Positions 16,651 through 25,655 of a DNA stretch of 64,000 nt are shown one piece after another. The first letter of the stretch is position 1; each line of letters begins with the position of its first letter. Made by a program: the position numbers and the translations under genes. The stretch spans positions 1,612,001-1,676,000 of the forward strand of contig NZ_AP024653.1 in the NCBI RefSeq assembly GCF_019977335.1. Reading direction: 5' to 3'. The notes under the pieces are model-generated. The model was not told where the DNA came from. It saw only the letters and a list, made by a program, of their open reading frames with translations, and made no database searches. This DNA comes from Arthrobacter sp. NicSoilB4. Lineage in GTDB: Bacteria; Actinomycetota; Actinomycetes; Actinomycetales; Micrococcaceae.

Positions 16651-17628
16651 ATGACTGAATACCGCCGCGTAGGAAATTCCGGACTGACCGTCTCCGTCGT
16701 CGGCCTTGGCTGCAACAACCTGGGCCGGGCCAATACAGCCACCGAGTCGCAGGAGGGGACCGACGCCGTCGTGCATGCCGCCCTGGACGCCGGAATTACC
16801 TTCTTCGATGTCGCGGACACGTACGGCAAGGAACCTGGCCTGAGCGAGACGATGCTCGGCAAGGCCCTCCGGGGCCGCCGCGATGACGCCGTGATCGGCA
16901 CCAAGTTCGGCATGGACATGCACGGTGCCAACGGCAACGACTTCGGTGCCCGCGGCTCCCGCCGGTACATCATCAAGGCCGCCGAGGCCTCGCTGCGCCG
17001 GCTCGGCACGGACTGGATCGACCTCTACCAGTTCCACACCCCGGACCCGCTGACCCCGATCGAGGAGACGCTCGACGCCCTCGACGAGCTCGTCACCAGC
17101 GGCAAGGTCCGCTACATCGGCCACTCCAACCGGGCCGGCTGGCAGATCGCCGAGGCCGAATTCGTGGCCCGCAACCGCGGCGGGGCACGCTTCGTCTCCA
17201 GCCAGAACCACTACAACCTGCTGGACCGCCGCGCCGAACTCGAGGTCACGCCGGCCGCCGAAGCCTACGGCCTGGGCGTGCTGCCGTACTTCCCGCTGGC
17301 CAACGGCCTGCTGACCGGCAAATACGCCAAGGACACCGCACCGGCGGGCTCGCGCCTCAGCCACACCCGCACCAACCTGGTCCACGACGCCGACTGGGAC
17401 CAGTTGGGCGCCTTCAGCGCCTTCGCGGCCGAGCGGAACCTGACCGAGGTCCAGGTGGCGTTCTCCTGGCTCGCCGCCCAGCCCTCGGTCAGCAGCGTCA
17501 TCGCGGGCGCCACCCGGCCGGAACAGGTCCGGCAGAACGCCGCCGCCGTGGCCTGGATCCCCAGCGCCGCGGAACGGGCCGAACTGGGCGACCTCTTCCC
17601 GCGCACGCCGAAGGTCGCACTGTTCTAG
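16651..17628 (+). CDS. Aldo/keto reductase
   Basis: NADPH-dependent oxidoreductase of the AKR superfamily, 325 residues, TIM barrel. The catalytic tetrad is readable: Asp and Tyr in FFDVADTYG, Lys in VIGTKFGM, His in LYQFHTPDP. The NADP-binding end is SSVIAGATRPEQVRQNA. The ATG at 16651 opens the family start 'MTEYRRVGNSGLTVSVVGLGCNNLG'; the longer frame upstream is Pro/Arg noise. It is immediately followed (no gap) by the nucleoside hydrolase, so they are co-transcribed, but the substrate is unknown. Confidence 0.9.
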   Translation: MTEYRRVGNSGLTVSVVGLGCNNLGRANTATESQEGTDAVVHAALDAGITFFDVADTYGKEPGLSETMLGKALRGRRDDAVIGTKFGMDMHGANGNDFGARGSRRYIIKAAEASLRRLGTDWIDLYQFHTPDPLTPIEETLDALDELVTSGKVRYIGHSNRAGWQIAEAEFVARNRGGARFVSSQNHYNLLDRRAELEVTPAAEAYGLGVLPYFPLANGLLTGKYAKDTAPAGSRLSHTRTNLVHDADWDQLGAFSAFAAERNLTEVQVAFSWLAAQPSVSSVIAGATRPEQVRQNAAAVAWIPSAAERAELGDLFPRTPKVALF

Positions 17629-18732
17629 ATGGAGCTGCCCTCAACGGCCGCCATCCCGGGGGCCCTGCCTGACGTGCCCGCTGCACACCAGAGAATCCTG
17701 ATGGACGTCGACACCGGGATCGACGACGCCCTGGCCCTGGTCTACCTGCTGTCCCGGCCGGAAGTGCACCTGCAGGCCATCACGTGCACGGCAGGGAACG
17801 TCGGTGCCCGCCAGGTCGCGCGCAACAACCTGGCGCTGCTCGAGCTGTGCGGCCGGTCCGGCGTCGAGGTGGCCATCGGCGCAGAGGTGCCGCTGGAAAT
17901 TCCGCTGGTCACCACCGAGGAGACCCACGGGCCGCAGGGGATCGGCTACGCCGAACTGCCCGCGCCCGCCCGGCAGGTCTCGCAGCGCCACGCCGTCGAC
18001 GTCTGGGTGGAGGAGGTCCGGGCGCACCCGGGGGAGATCACCGGGCTCATCACCGGGCCGCTGACCAACTTCGCCCTCGCCCTGCGCCGCGAACCGGAAC
18101 TGCCGCGGCTGCTCAAGGGCCTCGTCATCATGGGCGGCAGCTTCTACTACCAGGGCAACACGACGCCGACGGCGGAGTGGAACACCTCGGTGGACCCGCA
18201 CGCGGCCAAGGAGGTCTTCGCCGCGTACCGCGGGCTGCCGGAGGACAAGCTGCCGCTGGTGTGCGCGCTGGAAACTACAGAGCGGATCGAGATGCTTCCC
18301 GAACACCTCCGGCGCCTCGGGGAGGCTGCCGGGGCCGGGCCGGAGCTGGTCCTGCCGGAGCAGCCGGAGGGCCTCCGCAGCGCCTCAGCCAGCCCGCTGG
18401 TGGCCTGCCTGTCCGACGCGATCCGGTTCTACATGGAGTTCCACCGGCTCTACGACCAGGGCTTTGTGGCGCACATGCATGACGCCTTCGCGGCCTGCGC
18501 CGCCGTCGGACGCACCCCGTTCACCGCCCGTCCGGCCACGGTCGACGTCGAAACCGTCTCGCCGCTGCTGATCGGCACTACCGTGGCGGACTTCCGCGGA
18601 CTCTGGGGGCTGCCGCCCAACGCCCGGATCGTCTCGTCCAACGATCCGGAGCAGTGCTTCGAGGAGCTGATTTCCTCCGTCGGCTCGCTGGCACGGCGGC
18701 GCATGTCCGGCGCGCCTTCCGTCACTGGTTAG
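17629..18732 (+). CDS. Inosine/uridine-preferring nucleoside hydrolase
   Basis: Hydrolyses ribonucleosides to base and ribose. The calcium-binding signature is present near the N-terminus (LMDVDTGIDDALAL, Asp 26/28/32/33) and the second calcium ligand region at GFVAHMHDAFAAC. It has 367 residues, longer than the ~310 norm, because of a variable N-terminal ~18 residues and a C-terminal tail. It starts one base after the aldo/keto reductase stop. It is directly upstream of the three ECF transporter genes, which suggests that imported nucleosides are its substrate. No signal peptide, so cytosolic. Confidence 0.9.
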   Translation: MELPSTAAIPGALPDVPAAHQRILMDVDTGIDDALALVYLLSRPEVHLQAITCTAGNVGARQVARNNLALLELCGRSGVEVAIGAEVPLEIPLVTTEETHGPQGIGYAELPAPARQVSQRHAVDVWVEEVRAHPGEITGLITGPLTNFALALRREPELPRLLKGLVIMGGSFYYQGNTTPTAEWNTSVDPHAAKEVFAAYRGLPEDKLPLVCALETTERIEMLPEHLRRLGEAAGAGPELVLPEQPEGLRSASASPLVACLSDAIRFYMEFHRLYDQGFVAHMHDAFAACAAVGRTPFTARPATVDVETVSPLLIGTTVADFRGLWGLPPNARIVSSNDPEQCFEELISSVGSLARRRMSGAPSVTG

Positions 18733-18795
18733 GATGGTAGCTGCGCCGAGGTGACATGAGGCGGATGTTGCAGCCCCCACTAAAGGACCATCCCC

Positions 18796-19638
18796 ATGTC
18801 ACAGCAGTCCCTGACCCTCCCTGCCACCGGCTCCGCCACCGGCGCCGGCGGAAATACAGCACGGCGCAACCGCCGCCTGCTGGAACTTGGCGGCGCCGCC
18901 GCGATCGCGGCCACCTACCTCTTCCTGGTCCTCACCCAGCCCGCGGACATCGCAAGCGGCCCGGCCAGCTTCGCGGCGCTTGTGGCCCTCGGCGGATTCC
19001 TGCTCGGCGCCGTCCTCCTCATCGCCGCGGCGCTTCCGGTCCTGCCCACATCCACCTTGGTGCTGATGCCGGTGGCCCTGGTCCTGAACGTCGTCCTGGG
19101 CCAGCTCATGGGCACCACCGGACTGCCGTTCTACCTCGACGCGATCGGCACCGTCCTGATCGCTGTCCTCGCCGGCCCGGCCGCGGGTGCGGCGACGGGC
19201 GCCCTCAGCACCATCGTGTGGTCCTTCTTCAACCCGACCGTGCTTCCCTTCGCCGCCGGCGCGGCCCTGGTCGGCTTCCTGGCCGGCCTGGCCGCCCGCG
19301 GCGGCCTGTTCCGCCGCTTCTACCTCGCACCGGTCGCCGGCTTCGTCACCGGCATCCTCGCCGGTGTCTTGTCCGCCCCGATTGCCGCCTTCGTCTTCGG
19401 CGGCACCGCCGGCCTCGGCACCGGAGCCGTGGTCAGCGCCTTCCGCGCCATGGGCGACACGCTGCTCGCCGCCATCACCAAGCAGGCCCTGATCTCGGAC
19501 CCGATGGACAAGGCCATCGTCTTCGCCGTCGCCGCCCTGCTGGTCTACGCCCTGCCGCGCCGCACCACCTTCCAGTTCGAGTTCGTCCGCCGCTTCCGGG
19601 TGCTCGCCGGCAAGGGGCCGGGAACTCCGGAAGCCTGA
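18796..19638 (+). CDS. ECF transporter S component (substrate-binding membrane subunit)
   Basis: A 280-residue membrane protein with about six hydrophobic helices (residues ~30-265), the size and layout of an energy-coupling-factor S component. Positives: the short hydrophilic N-terminus with Arg-Arg-Asn-Arg-Arg, a 'GTTGLPFYLDAIGTVL' loop and small-residue-rich helices (AGPAAGAATGAL). It is followed by the T and A components, so the module can work with its own ATPase (group I ECF type). The substrate is not readable; the upstream nucleoside hydrolase suggests a nucleoside or nucleobase. AAAGGAC lies about 10 nt before the ATG. Confidence 0.85.
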   Translation: MSQQSLTLPATGSATGAGGNTARRNRRLLELGGAAAIAATYLFLVLTQPADIASGPASFAALVALGGFLLGAVLLIAAALPVLPTSTLVLMPVALVLNVVLGQLMGTTGLPFYLDAIGTVLIAVLAGPAAGAATGALSTIVWSFFNPTVLPFAAGAALVGFLAGLAARGGLFRRFYLAPVAGFVTGILAGVLSAPIAAFVFGGTAGLGTGAVVSAFRAMGDTLLAAITKQALISDPMDKAIVFAVAALLVYALPRRTTFQFEFVRRFRVLAGKGPGTPEA

Positions 19639-19668
19639 GTAGCTAGCCTGAAGCGGACGCACCGAAGC

Positions 19669-20424
19669 ATGCCCTCCACCCTCCACCCGCTGACGTCGCT
19701 GACGGCGGCCGGCTGCACGGCGGTGATCACGACGGCGGCAGGCCTCTGGCCGCTGTCCCTCGCGGTCGCCCTCGCGGCGGCCGTGCTGGCCCGGCGGGCA
19801 GGTGTCGGCCGCCGCGTGCTCGCCGTGGCGGCAGCGGTCCTGCTGCCCCTGGGGTTGTCGCTGCTGATGCTGCACGGGCTGTTCTTCCCGGAGGGAAGGA
19901 CCGTCCTGGCAGCCTGGGGGCCCGCCAGGGTCACGGCGGAGGGACTGGGCTTCGCCCTGGACGCGGGCACCCGTACCGGCGCCTGCGTGCTGGTCCTGCT
20001 GCTCTTCACTTTCACCGTCAGCGCCCCCGATCTCGTCGCGGCGCTGGCCGCGAAGGGGCTGGCGCCGCAGGTCGGCTTTGTCCTGGCCTCGGCGCTGACG
20101 CTCCTGCCGGCCATGGCAGGCAGGCTGGAGGCCATCCGGGCGGCGCAGGAGGCCCGCGGGCTGGTGGTCGGCGGCGTGGTGTCCAGGTTCGCTGCGGTAC
20201 GCGTGCAGATGGTTCCGCTGGTGCTGGGCCTCATCGAGGACTCCGGAAACCGGGCCCAGGCGCTCGACGCCCGCGGATTCGGCAGCCCGGGTCCCCGCAC
20301 GGCGTACCGGGAGCTCGCGGACCCGCCCGTCCAGCGCCGGCTACGGGCCGCCCTGCTGCTGCTCGCCGCGGCCGCCGTGGCACTCCGGCTCGGGGTCTCC
20401 TGGCCTGGTGCGGGGCTCCCATGA
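19669..20424 (+). CDS. ECF transporter transmembrane component EcfT
   Basis: A 251-residue membrane subunit linking S component to the ATPases. About five or six helices. The two Ala-Arg-Gly coupling motifs that contact EcfA are both visible: AAQEARGLVVGG (~162-172) and AQALDARGFGSPG (~200-210). It begins 30 bp after the S gene and its stop overlaps the ATG of the ATPase gene. Cell location: cytoplasmic membrane with EcfS and the fused EcfA. Confidence 0.88.
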   Translation: MPSTLHPLTSLTAAGCTAVITTAAGLWPLSLAVALAAAVLARRAGVGRRVLAVAAAVLLPLGLSLLMLHGLFFPEGRTVLAAWGPARVTAEGLGFALDAGTRTGACVLVLLLFTFTVSAPDLVAALAAKGLAPQVGFVLASALTLLPAMAGRLEAIRAAQEARGLVVGGVVSRFAAVRVQMVPLVLGLIEDSGNRAQALDARGFGSPGPRTAYRELADPPVQRRLRAALLLLAAAAVALRLGVSWPGAGLP

Positions 20425-21953
20425 CCATTACTGATCCCACCGCCGCCATCCGGACCGGCGCCGTGCTGGCCGCCCGGATCGGCACCTTCAGCTGTCACGG
20501 CGAGGCTGATCCTGCGTTGCGCGACATCACATTCGGCGTCCGTCCCGGCACACTGACGGCCGTCCTCGGCGGGTCCGGCAGCGGAAAGACCACCCTGGGG
20601 AAACTGCTGGCCGGCTGGCTCCGGGCCGGACACTCCGGAACGCTCACCGGTTCGCTCGCACAGGCCGGCGAAGTGCTGGAGTTCAGCGGCGGCCACGACG
20701 ACCCCCGAATCAATCCCTCCGCCTGGTCGGACAGGGTGGGCTACGTCCCGCAGGAAGCGGCCGCCATGCTCACCACGGTCCGCTCCACGGTGGCCGAGGA
20801 ACTCGCCTTTGGCCTCGAAAACCGGGGCGTTGCGCGGCCGGACATGCTCCGGGAGGTGGCCCACGTGGCGCAGCTCACCGGCCTGGCCGCCCTCCTGGAC
20901 CGGGACCCCGCCACGCTTTCCGGCGGGGAACTGCGCCGGCTGGCTGTCGCCTGCGCTGTCATCCAGGACCCCGGGGTGCTGGTGCTCGACGAGCCGCTGG
21001 CCTCCCTGGATGCTGCCGGCGTCATCCTGGTCCGGGAGCTCATCGGCAGGCTCACGGGGGCCGGCACCGCCGTCGTGGTGCTGAGCCAGGCAGCCGACGG
21101 CCTGGCCCGTTCCGCAACGCACTGGGTTGTCCTCGACGGCGGCACCGTCACCGCCAGCGGACCGCCCCGGGAACTGATCCGGTCTGCGGAACTCGCCCGG
21201 ACCGGGACTGTGGTTCAGACGGTCACCCATACCGCGGTAATCCAGTCCCCGCCCGCAGTCACCTCCGCGGCGCCGGACCCGGAGACCGCGCCGGTGCTGG
21301 AGTTGGAGGGCGTCGGTTTCAGCTTCCCGCGGGCCGGCGGACCGGCGGGGGAGCCGCTGCTGCGGGGTCTGGACCTGGCTGTGCGGCCGGGCGAAATCGT
21401 AGCCGTCACCGGGCGGAACGGGGCCGGGAAGTCGACGCTGTTGCGCCACTTCAACGGACTGCTCCGCCCGGCAGCAGGAGTAGTGCGCGTCGCCGGCACC
21501 AGCATCGCCGGTCTCCCGGCGGGGCGCGTGGCCGGTTCGGTGGGGCTGCTCTTCCAGCAGCCCCGGGACCAGTTGTTCGAACGGACGGTGCTGCGGGAGG
21601 TCAGCTTCGGGCTTCGGAGGCTCTTGGGCAGGGGGGCCGCTGCCGCCGCGTACGAGGCGCTGGAGGCTGTCGGGCTGTCCGGGGATGCGGGAACGCACCC
21701 GGCGGAGCTGCCGGCCTCGAAGCAGCGGCTGCTCGCCCTTGCCACCGTGCTGGCCCGGCAGCCCGCCGTGCTCGCCCTCGATGAGCCGACAGTGGGGCTG
21801 GACCGGCATGGGCTGGAGTACCTGCACCGGGCCATCGTGAACTCCGCGGCCCGGGGCGCGGCGGCCGTGCTGGTCACGCACGATGCCGCTTACGCCCGGG
21901 CCACGGCGCACCGGGTCCTAAAGCTCAGCGGCGGCCGGCTCCAGGAGTCCTGA
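20421..21953 (+). CDS. ECF transporter ATPase, fused EcfA-EcfA' (tandem ABC domains)
   Basis: A 510-residue protein with two ABC ATPase domains that in many species are separate EcfA1/EcfA2 genes. First domain: Walker A GGSGSGKTT, Q-loop YVPQEAAAM, signature LSGGELRRLA, Walker B VLVLDEPLASLD. Second domain: Walker A GRNGAGKST, EcfA-like Q-loop FQQPRDQLFE, Walker B VLALDEPTVGLD, but its signature is degenerate (PAELPASKQRLLAL instead of LSGGQ). One ATP site is therefore probably non-canonical. The ATG overlaps the T gene stop, completing an S-T-AA' operon. Confidence 0.9.
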   Translation: MTITDPTAAIRTGAVLAARIGTFSCHGEADPALRDITFGVRPGTLTAVLGGSGSGKTTLGKLLAGWLRAGHSGTLTGSLAQAGEVLEFSGGHDDPRINPSAWSDRVGYVPQEAAAMLTTVRSTVAEELAFGLENRGVARPDMLREVAHVAQLTGLAALLDRDPATLSGGELRRLAVACAVIQDPGVLVLDEPLASLDAAGVILVRELIGRLTGAGTAVVVLSQAADGLARSATHWVVLDGGTVTASGPPRELIRSAELARTGTVVQTVTHTAVIQSPPAVTSAAPDPETAPVLELEGVGFSFPRAGGPAGEPLLRGLDLAVRPGEIVAVTGRNGAGKSTLLRHFNGLLRPAAGVVRVAGTSIAGLPAGRVAGSVGLLFQQPRDQLFERTVLREVSFGLRRLLGRGAAAAAYEALEAVGLSGDAGTHPAELPASKQRLLALATVLARQPAVLALDEPTVGLDRHGLEYLHRAIVNSAARGAAAVLVTHDAAYARATAHRVLKLSGGRLQES

Positions 21954-21982
21954 AGCCCGCCGCCGGTGCTGCATTGCGTTGC

Positions 21983-24148
21983 CTAGGCAGGTTCGGACGC
22001 CACGCCGGGGGCCAGGAACTTCCTGCCCGTGACCCGTTCGGACGCGCCCACCCGGTCAAGGTACGGGGTGATGCCCCCGAGGAACATCGGCCAGCCCGCG
22101 CCGAGGATCATGCAGAGGTCGATATCCTCCGGGCCGGCCACCACGCCTTCGTCCAGCATGAGCCCGATCTCCTCAGCCAGGGCGTCCTGCGTGCGGCGCA
22201 GCACCTCCTCGCCGGTGGAGGGTGTGCTGCCGAAGGACATCAGTGCCAGGGTCTCGGACGGGATCACCGGCTTGCCCGCCTGCACCGAGGCCGGATCCCA
22301 GATGGATTTCACCCCGTTGTCGATCAGTGTCTGCAGGTTCTGCGAGACCGGGAAACGGTCCCCGAATGCGGCGTGGAGGGATTCCTGGACGTGCTGTGCG
22401 ACCGGCAGCCCCACCATGGCGCCGAGGACGAACGGCGTCATCGGCAGTCCCATCGGGCGCAGCGCGTTGTCCGCCACGTCTGCCGGGGTGCCCTCGTCGA
22501 AGGCCGCCGTCACTTCGCCCATCAGGCGCAGCAGGAGGCGGTTCACCACGAACGCCGGGGCGTCCTTGACCAGCACGGCGGACTTTTTGAGCCCCTTGGC
22601 GAGCTCGAACGCGGTGGCCAGCACGGTGTCGTCGGTCTTCGGGGCGCGGACGATTTCCAGCAGCGGCATCACGGCCACGGGGTTGAAGAAGTGGAAGCCG
22701 ACCAGTCGTTCCGGGTGCTCCAGGTCTTCGGCCATCGCCGTGACGGACAGGGAGGACGTGTTGGTGGCGAGAATACACTCCGGGGAAACGATCGCCTCCA
22801 CTTCCTTGAAGACCTGCTTCTTGACGTTGAGCTCCTCGAAGACGGCCTCGATCACGAAGTCAGCGTCGGCGAAAGCGTCCTTGGACACCGACCCGGTCAC
22901 CAGCGCCCGCGTCCGGTTGGCGGCATCGGGGCTGATCCGGCCCTTCTGCAGCAGCTTGTCCACCTCGGCGTGCACGTAGCCCACACCCTTGTCCACGCGG
23001 GCCTGGTCGATATCCGTCATCACGACGGGCACCTTGAGCTGGCGGGCGAAGAGCAGGGCCAGCTGGCTGGCCATCAGGCCGGCGCCGACGACACCGACCT
23101 TCGTCACCGGGCGTGCGAGCTTGCGGTCCGGGGCGCCGGCGGGGCGCTTGGACCGGCGCTGCACGAGGTCCAGGAAAGCGTAGACCGTGGAGCGGAACTC
23201 GTCGGTCTGCATGAGGTCCGCCAGGGTCTCGCATTCCAGTTCCGCGGACTGGGCCTGCGTCAGCGTGCGGTTTGCCTCCATGACCTCCAGGACCTTGGCC
23301 GGTGCGGGGGAGGCGTTGGAGGTCTTGGCCTCGACGAAGGCGCGGCCCGCAGCGACGGCGCCGGCCCAGCGGCCGGCGACCTCCGGCGCGGAGGCGTCGA
23401 CGGCGTTGGCACGTTCCGGGGTCACGGTGCCGGCAATGACCTGCGCCGCCCAGGCAACGGACTGCTCGACGAAGTCGGCCGGCTCGAACATGGCGTCGGC
23501 GACGCCGAGCTTGAACGCCTGCGGCCCGGTGAGCGTGCGGTTGTTGCTCAGCGGATTTTCGATCATCACCTTGACGGCGTTCTCGGGGCCGATGAGGCGC
23601 GGCAGGATGTAGACGCCGCCCCAGCCCGGGATGAGGCCGATGAAGGCCTCCGGCAGGGCCAGCGCCCCCGCTCCGGTGGACACGGTGCGGTAGGTGGACT
23701 GCAGTGCGATCTCCAGCCCGCCGCCGAGGGCGAGGCCGTTGATGAAGGCGAAGCTCGGGACGCCGAGGTTCGCGAGCGTGCCGTAGACGTCGTGGCCGAG
23801 CTGCGCCATCCAGAGTCCGTGCTCCCGGCCGCTGATGGACTTGACCGTGGACAGGTCCGCGCCGGCGACCAGGAAGTACGGTTTGCCGGTGACGCCCACA
23901 CCCACGATCTCGCCGCGGGCGGCCCGCTCCCTCAGCCCTTCCAGGACAGTGCCGAGTTCGATCAGCGTGTTCGGACCCAGCGTGGTGGGCTTGGAGTGGT
24001 CCAGCCCGTTGTCCAGGGTGATCAGGGCGAAGGTGCCGGGGCTCGTGCCGTCGCCTGCGGCGGGAAGCTGGATGTCCTGGACGTAGGAGTGGGTGACCGT
24101 CTCGTTCGGGAACAGGTCGGCAAGCTTGCGGAAATCGGCGGCGCTCAT
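21983..24148 (-). CDS. 3-hydroxyacyl-CoA dehydrogenase / enoyl-CoA hydratase (FadB/FadJ-type)
   Basis: Bifunctional fatty-acid beta-oxidation enzyme, 721 residues. The N-terminal crotonase half carries the CoA/oxyanion segments VAGADLSTVKSI and NGLALGGGLEIAL plus GLIPGWGGVYILPR. The C-terminal dehydrogenase half begins with the NAD loop GVVGAGLMASQLALLFA and continues to the ATNTSSLSV and GFHFFNPVAVMPL motifs. It hydrates trans-enoyl-CoA and oxidises 3-hydroxyacyl-CoA. Its ATG overlaps the end of the thiolase gene by 4 nt, so fadA and this gene form one operon on the minus strand. It is convergent with the ECF operon, 29 bp apart. Confidence 0.93.
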   Translation of the reverse strand: MSAADFRKLADLFPNETVTHSYVQDIQLPAAGDGTSPGTFALITLDNGLDHSKPTTLGPNTLIELGTVLEGLRERAARGEIVGVGVTGKPYFLVAGADLSTVKSISGREHGLWMAQLGHDVYGTLANLGVPSFAFINGLALGGGLEIALQSTYRTVSTGAGALALPEAFIGLIPGWGGVYILPRLIGPENAVKVMIENPLSNNRTLTGPQAFKLGVADAMFEPADFVEQSVAWAAQVIAGTVTPERANAVDASAPEVAGRWAGAVAAGRAFVEAKTSNASPAPAKVLEVMEANRTLTQAQSAELECETLADLMQTDEFRSTVYAFLDLVQRRSKRPAGAPDRKLARPVTKVGVVGAGLMASQLALLFARQLKVPVVMTDIDQARVDKGVGYVHAEVDKLLQKGRISPDAANRTRALVTGSVSKDAFADADFVIEAVFEELNVKKQVFKEVEAIVSPECILATNTSSLSVTAMAEDLEHPERLVGFHFFNPVAVMPLLEIVRAPKTDDTVLATAFELAKGLKKSAVLVKDAPAFVVNRLLLRLMGEVTAAFDEGTPADVADNALRPMGLPMTPFVLGAMVGLPVAQHVQESLHAAFGDRFPVSQNLQTLIDNGVKSIWDPASVQAGKPVIPSETLALMSFGSTPSTGEEVLRRTQDALAEEIGLMLDEGVVAGPEDIDLCMILGAGWPMFLGGITPYLDRVGASERVTGRKFLAPGVASEPA

Positions 24149-25470
24149 GCTGCGGCTCCAGTCTTGTTGGTGTTGCGTGCGGTGGCCTTGTCAAGGGGGG
24201 TGCCGTACTCGGCGTGGTGCGGGTTCTCCCAGATCACGGTGGCTCCCATGCCGAGGCCGATGCACATGGTGGTCATGCCGAAGCGGACCGCGGGGTCCTC
24301 CTCGAACTGGCGGGCCAGCTGGTTCATCAGCCGGACGCCGGAGGACGCGAGCGGATGTCCGACGGCGATCGCCCCGCCGTAGCGGTTGACCCGGGGGTCC
24401 TCGTCGGCGATGCCGAAGTGGTCCAGGAAGCTGAGCACCTGGACGGCGAAGGCCTCGTTGATCTCGAACAGGCCGATATCTTCGATGCCGAGCCCTGCGT
24501 TCTTGAGGGCCTTTTCGGTGGCCGGGACCGGGCCGATGCCCATAACCTCGGGTTCGACGCCGGCGAAGGCGTAGCTGACAAGGCGCATCTTGACCGGCAG
24601 GCCCAGTTCCTCGGCGGCGTCGGCCGAGGCCAGCAGGGCTGCCGTGGCGCCGTCATTGAGGCCGGCGGCGTTGCCGGCCGTGACCCGGCCATGCGCGCGG
24701 AACGGAGTCTTGAGCGAGGCGAGGTCTTCCACGGAGGTGCCCGGGCGCGGCGGCTCGTCCACCGTGTTCACAGTCCAGCCCTGGCCAGGCTTCATCGTCG
24801 CGACTGGCACCAGGTCCGGCTGGATCTGGTCCCTTGCGTAGGCTGCGGCCAGCTTGCCCTGGGAGGCGACGGCGTAGGCATCGGTGCGGTCCTTGGTGAT
24901 GGCCGGGAAGCGGTCGTGCAGGTTCTCGGCCGTGTTGCCCATGTTCAGGGCGGCCGGGTCCACGATCCTCTCGGACATAAAGCGCGGGTTGGGGTCGGCG
25001 CCCGCGCCCATGGGGTGGTTCCCCATGTGTTCCACGCCGCCGGCGATGACGACGTCGTACGCGCCGAAGCCGATGCCGCTGGCCGTCGTGGTCACAGCTG
25101 TCATGGCGCCGGCGCACATCCGGTCGATCGCGAAGCCGGGCACCGTCCGGGGCAGTCCGGCCAGCAGGGCGGCGGTGCGGCCGATCGTCAGTCCCTGGTC
25201 ACCGGTCTGCGTCGTCGCCGCGATGGCCACCTCGTCGATCCGTTCGGCCGGCAGGGACGGGTTGCGGCGCATCAGTTCGCGGATGCATTTGACCACGAGG
25301 TCATCGGCGCGTGTTCCGGCGTAGATGCCCTTCTCGCCGGCGCGGCCGAACGGGGTGCGGACGCCGTCGACGAAGACCACGTCGCGGACGGCTCGCCCCC
25401 CTCCGACGGACGGCTTCGCGCTGCTGTTGTTTCCACCGCTGGGTGTTCCGCTGCTCGGGTGCTGGCTCAC
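24145..25470 (-). CDS. fadA: Acetyl-CoA C-acyltransferase (beta-ketothiolase)
   Basis: Cleaves 3-ketoacyl-CoA, the last beta-oxidation step. The nucleophilic Cys119 lies in FAIDRMCAGAMTA; the other catalytic motifs are EINEAFAVQ, GGAIAVGHPLASSG and CIGLGMGATVIWE. It has 441 residues, with ~25 disordered Ser/Gly/Asn-rich N-terminal residues before the thiolase core (VRDVVFVDGVRTPFG); a downstream start within that tail cannot be excluded. It is the first gene of a two-gene operon with the hydratase/dehydrogenase. A palindrome lies about 90 bp upstream. Confidence 0.93.
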   Translation of the reverse strand: MSQHPSSGTPSGGNNSSAKPSVGGGRAVRDVVFVDGVRTPFGRAGEKGIYAGTRADDLVVKCIRELMRRNPSLPAERIDEVAIAATTQTGDQGLTIGRTAALLAGLPRTVPGFAIDRMCAGAMTAVTTTASGIGFGAYDVVIAGGVEHMGNHPMGAGADPNPRFMSERIVDPAALNMGNTAENLHDRFPAITKDRTDAYAVASQGKLAAAYARDQIQPDLVPVATMKPGQGWTVNTVDEPPRPGTSVEDLASLKTPFRAHGRVTAGNAAGLNDGATAALLASADAAEELGLPVKMRLVSYAFAGVEPEVMGIGPVPATEKALKNAGLGIEDIGLFEINEAFAVQVLSFLDHFGIADEDPRVNRYGGAIAVGHPLASSGVRLMNQLARQFEEDPAVRFGMTTMCIGLGMGATVIWENPHHAEYGTPLDKATARNTNKTGAAA

Positions 25471-25560
25471 GTGCTACTCCTCATCGAGACCTGGGTGCCG
25501 GATCCATGTCCAGGGCGCAAAGGGCCAAGGGCAGCAGTGATCCGGGCGACATCAGACAAC

Positions 25561-25580
25561 ATGTTACTCGCCAGTAACAT
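25561..25580. promoter_or_regulatory. Perfect palindrome upstream of the beta-oxidation operon
   Basis: Arms ATGTTACT and AGTAACAT around a 4-nt centre (CGCC), 91 bp upstream of the thiolase start. A second GCCAG/CTGGC pair overlaps its right edge. The form suits a TetR-family repressor of fatty-acid degradation; the regulator is not in the window. Confidence 0.6.
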
Positions 25581-25655
25581 AGCTGGCAAGGAGTGCGTGG
25601 CTATCTTCAGGGCATTCTGCCGGCGGGAGTGTTTTCCGGGGGCTGGGCCGGTGGC

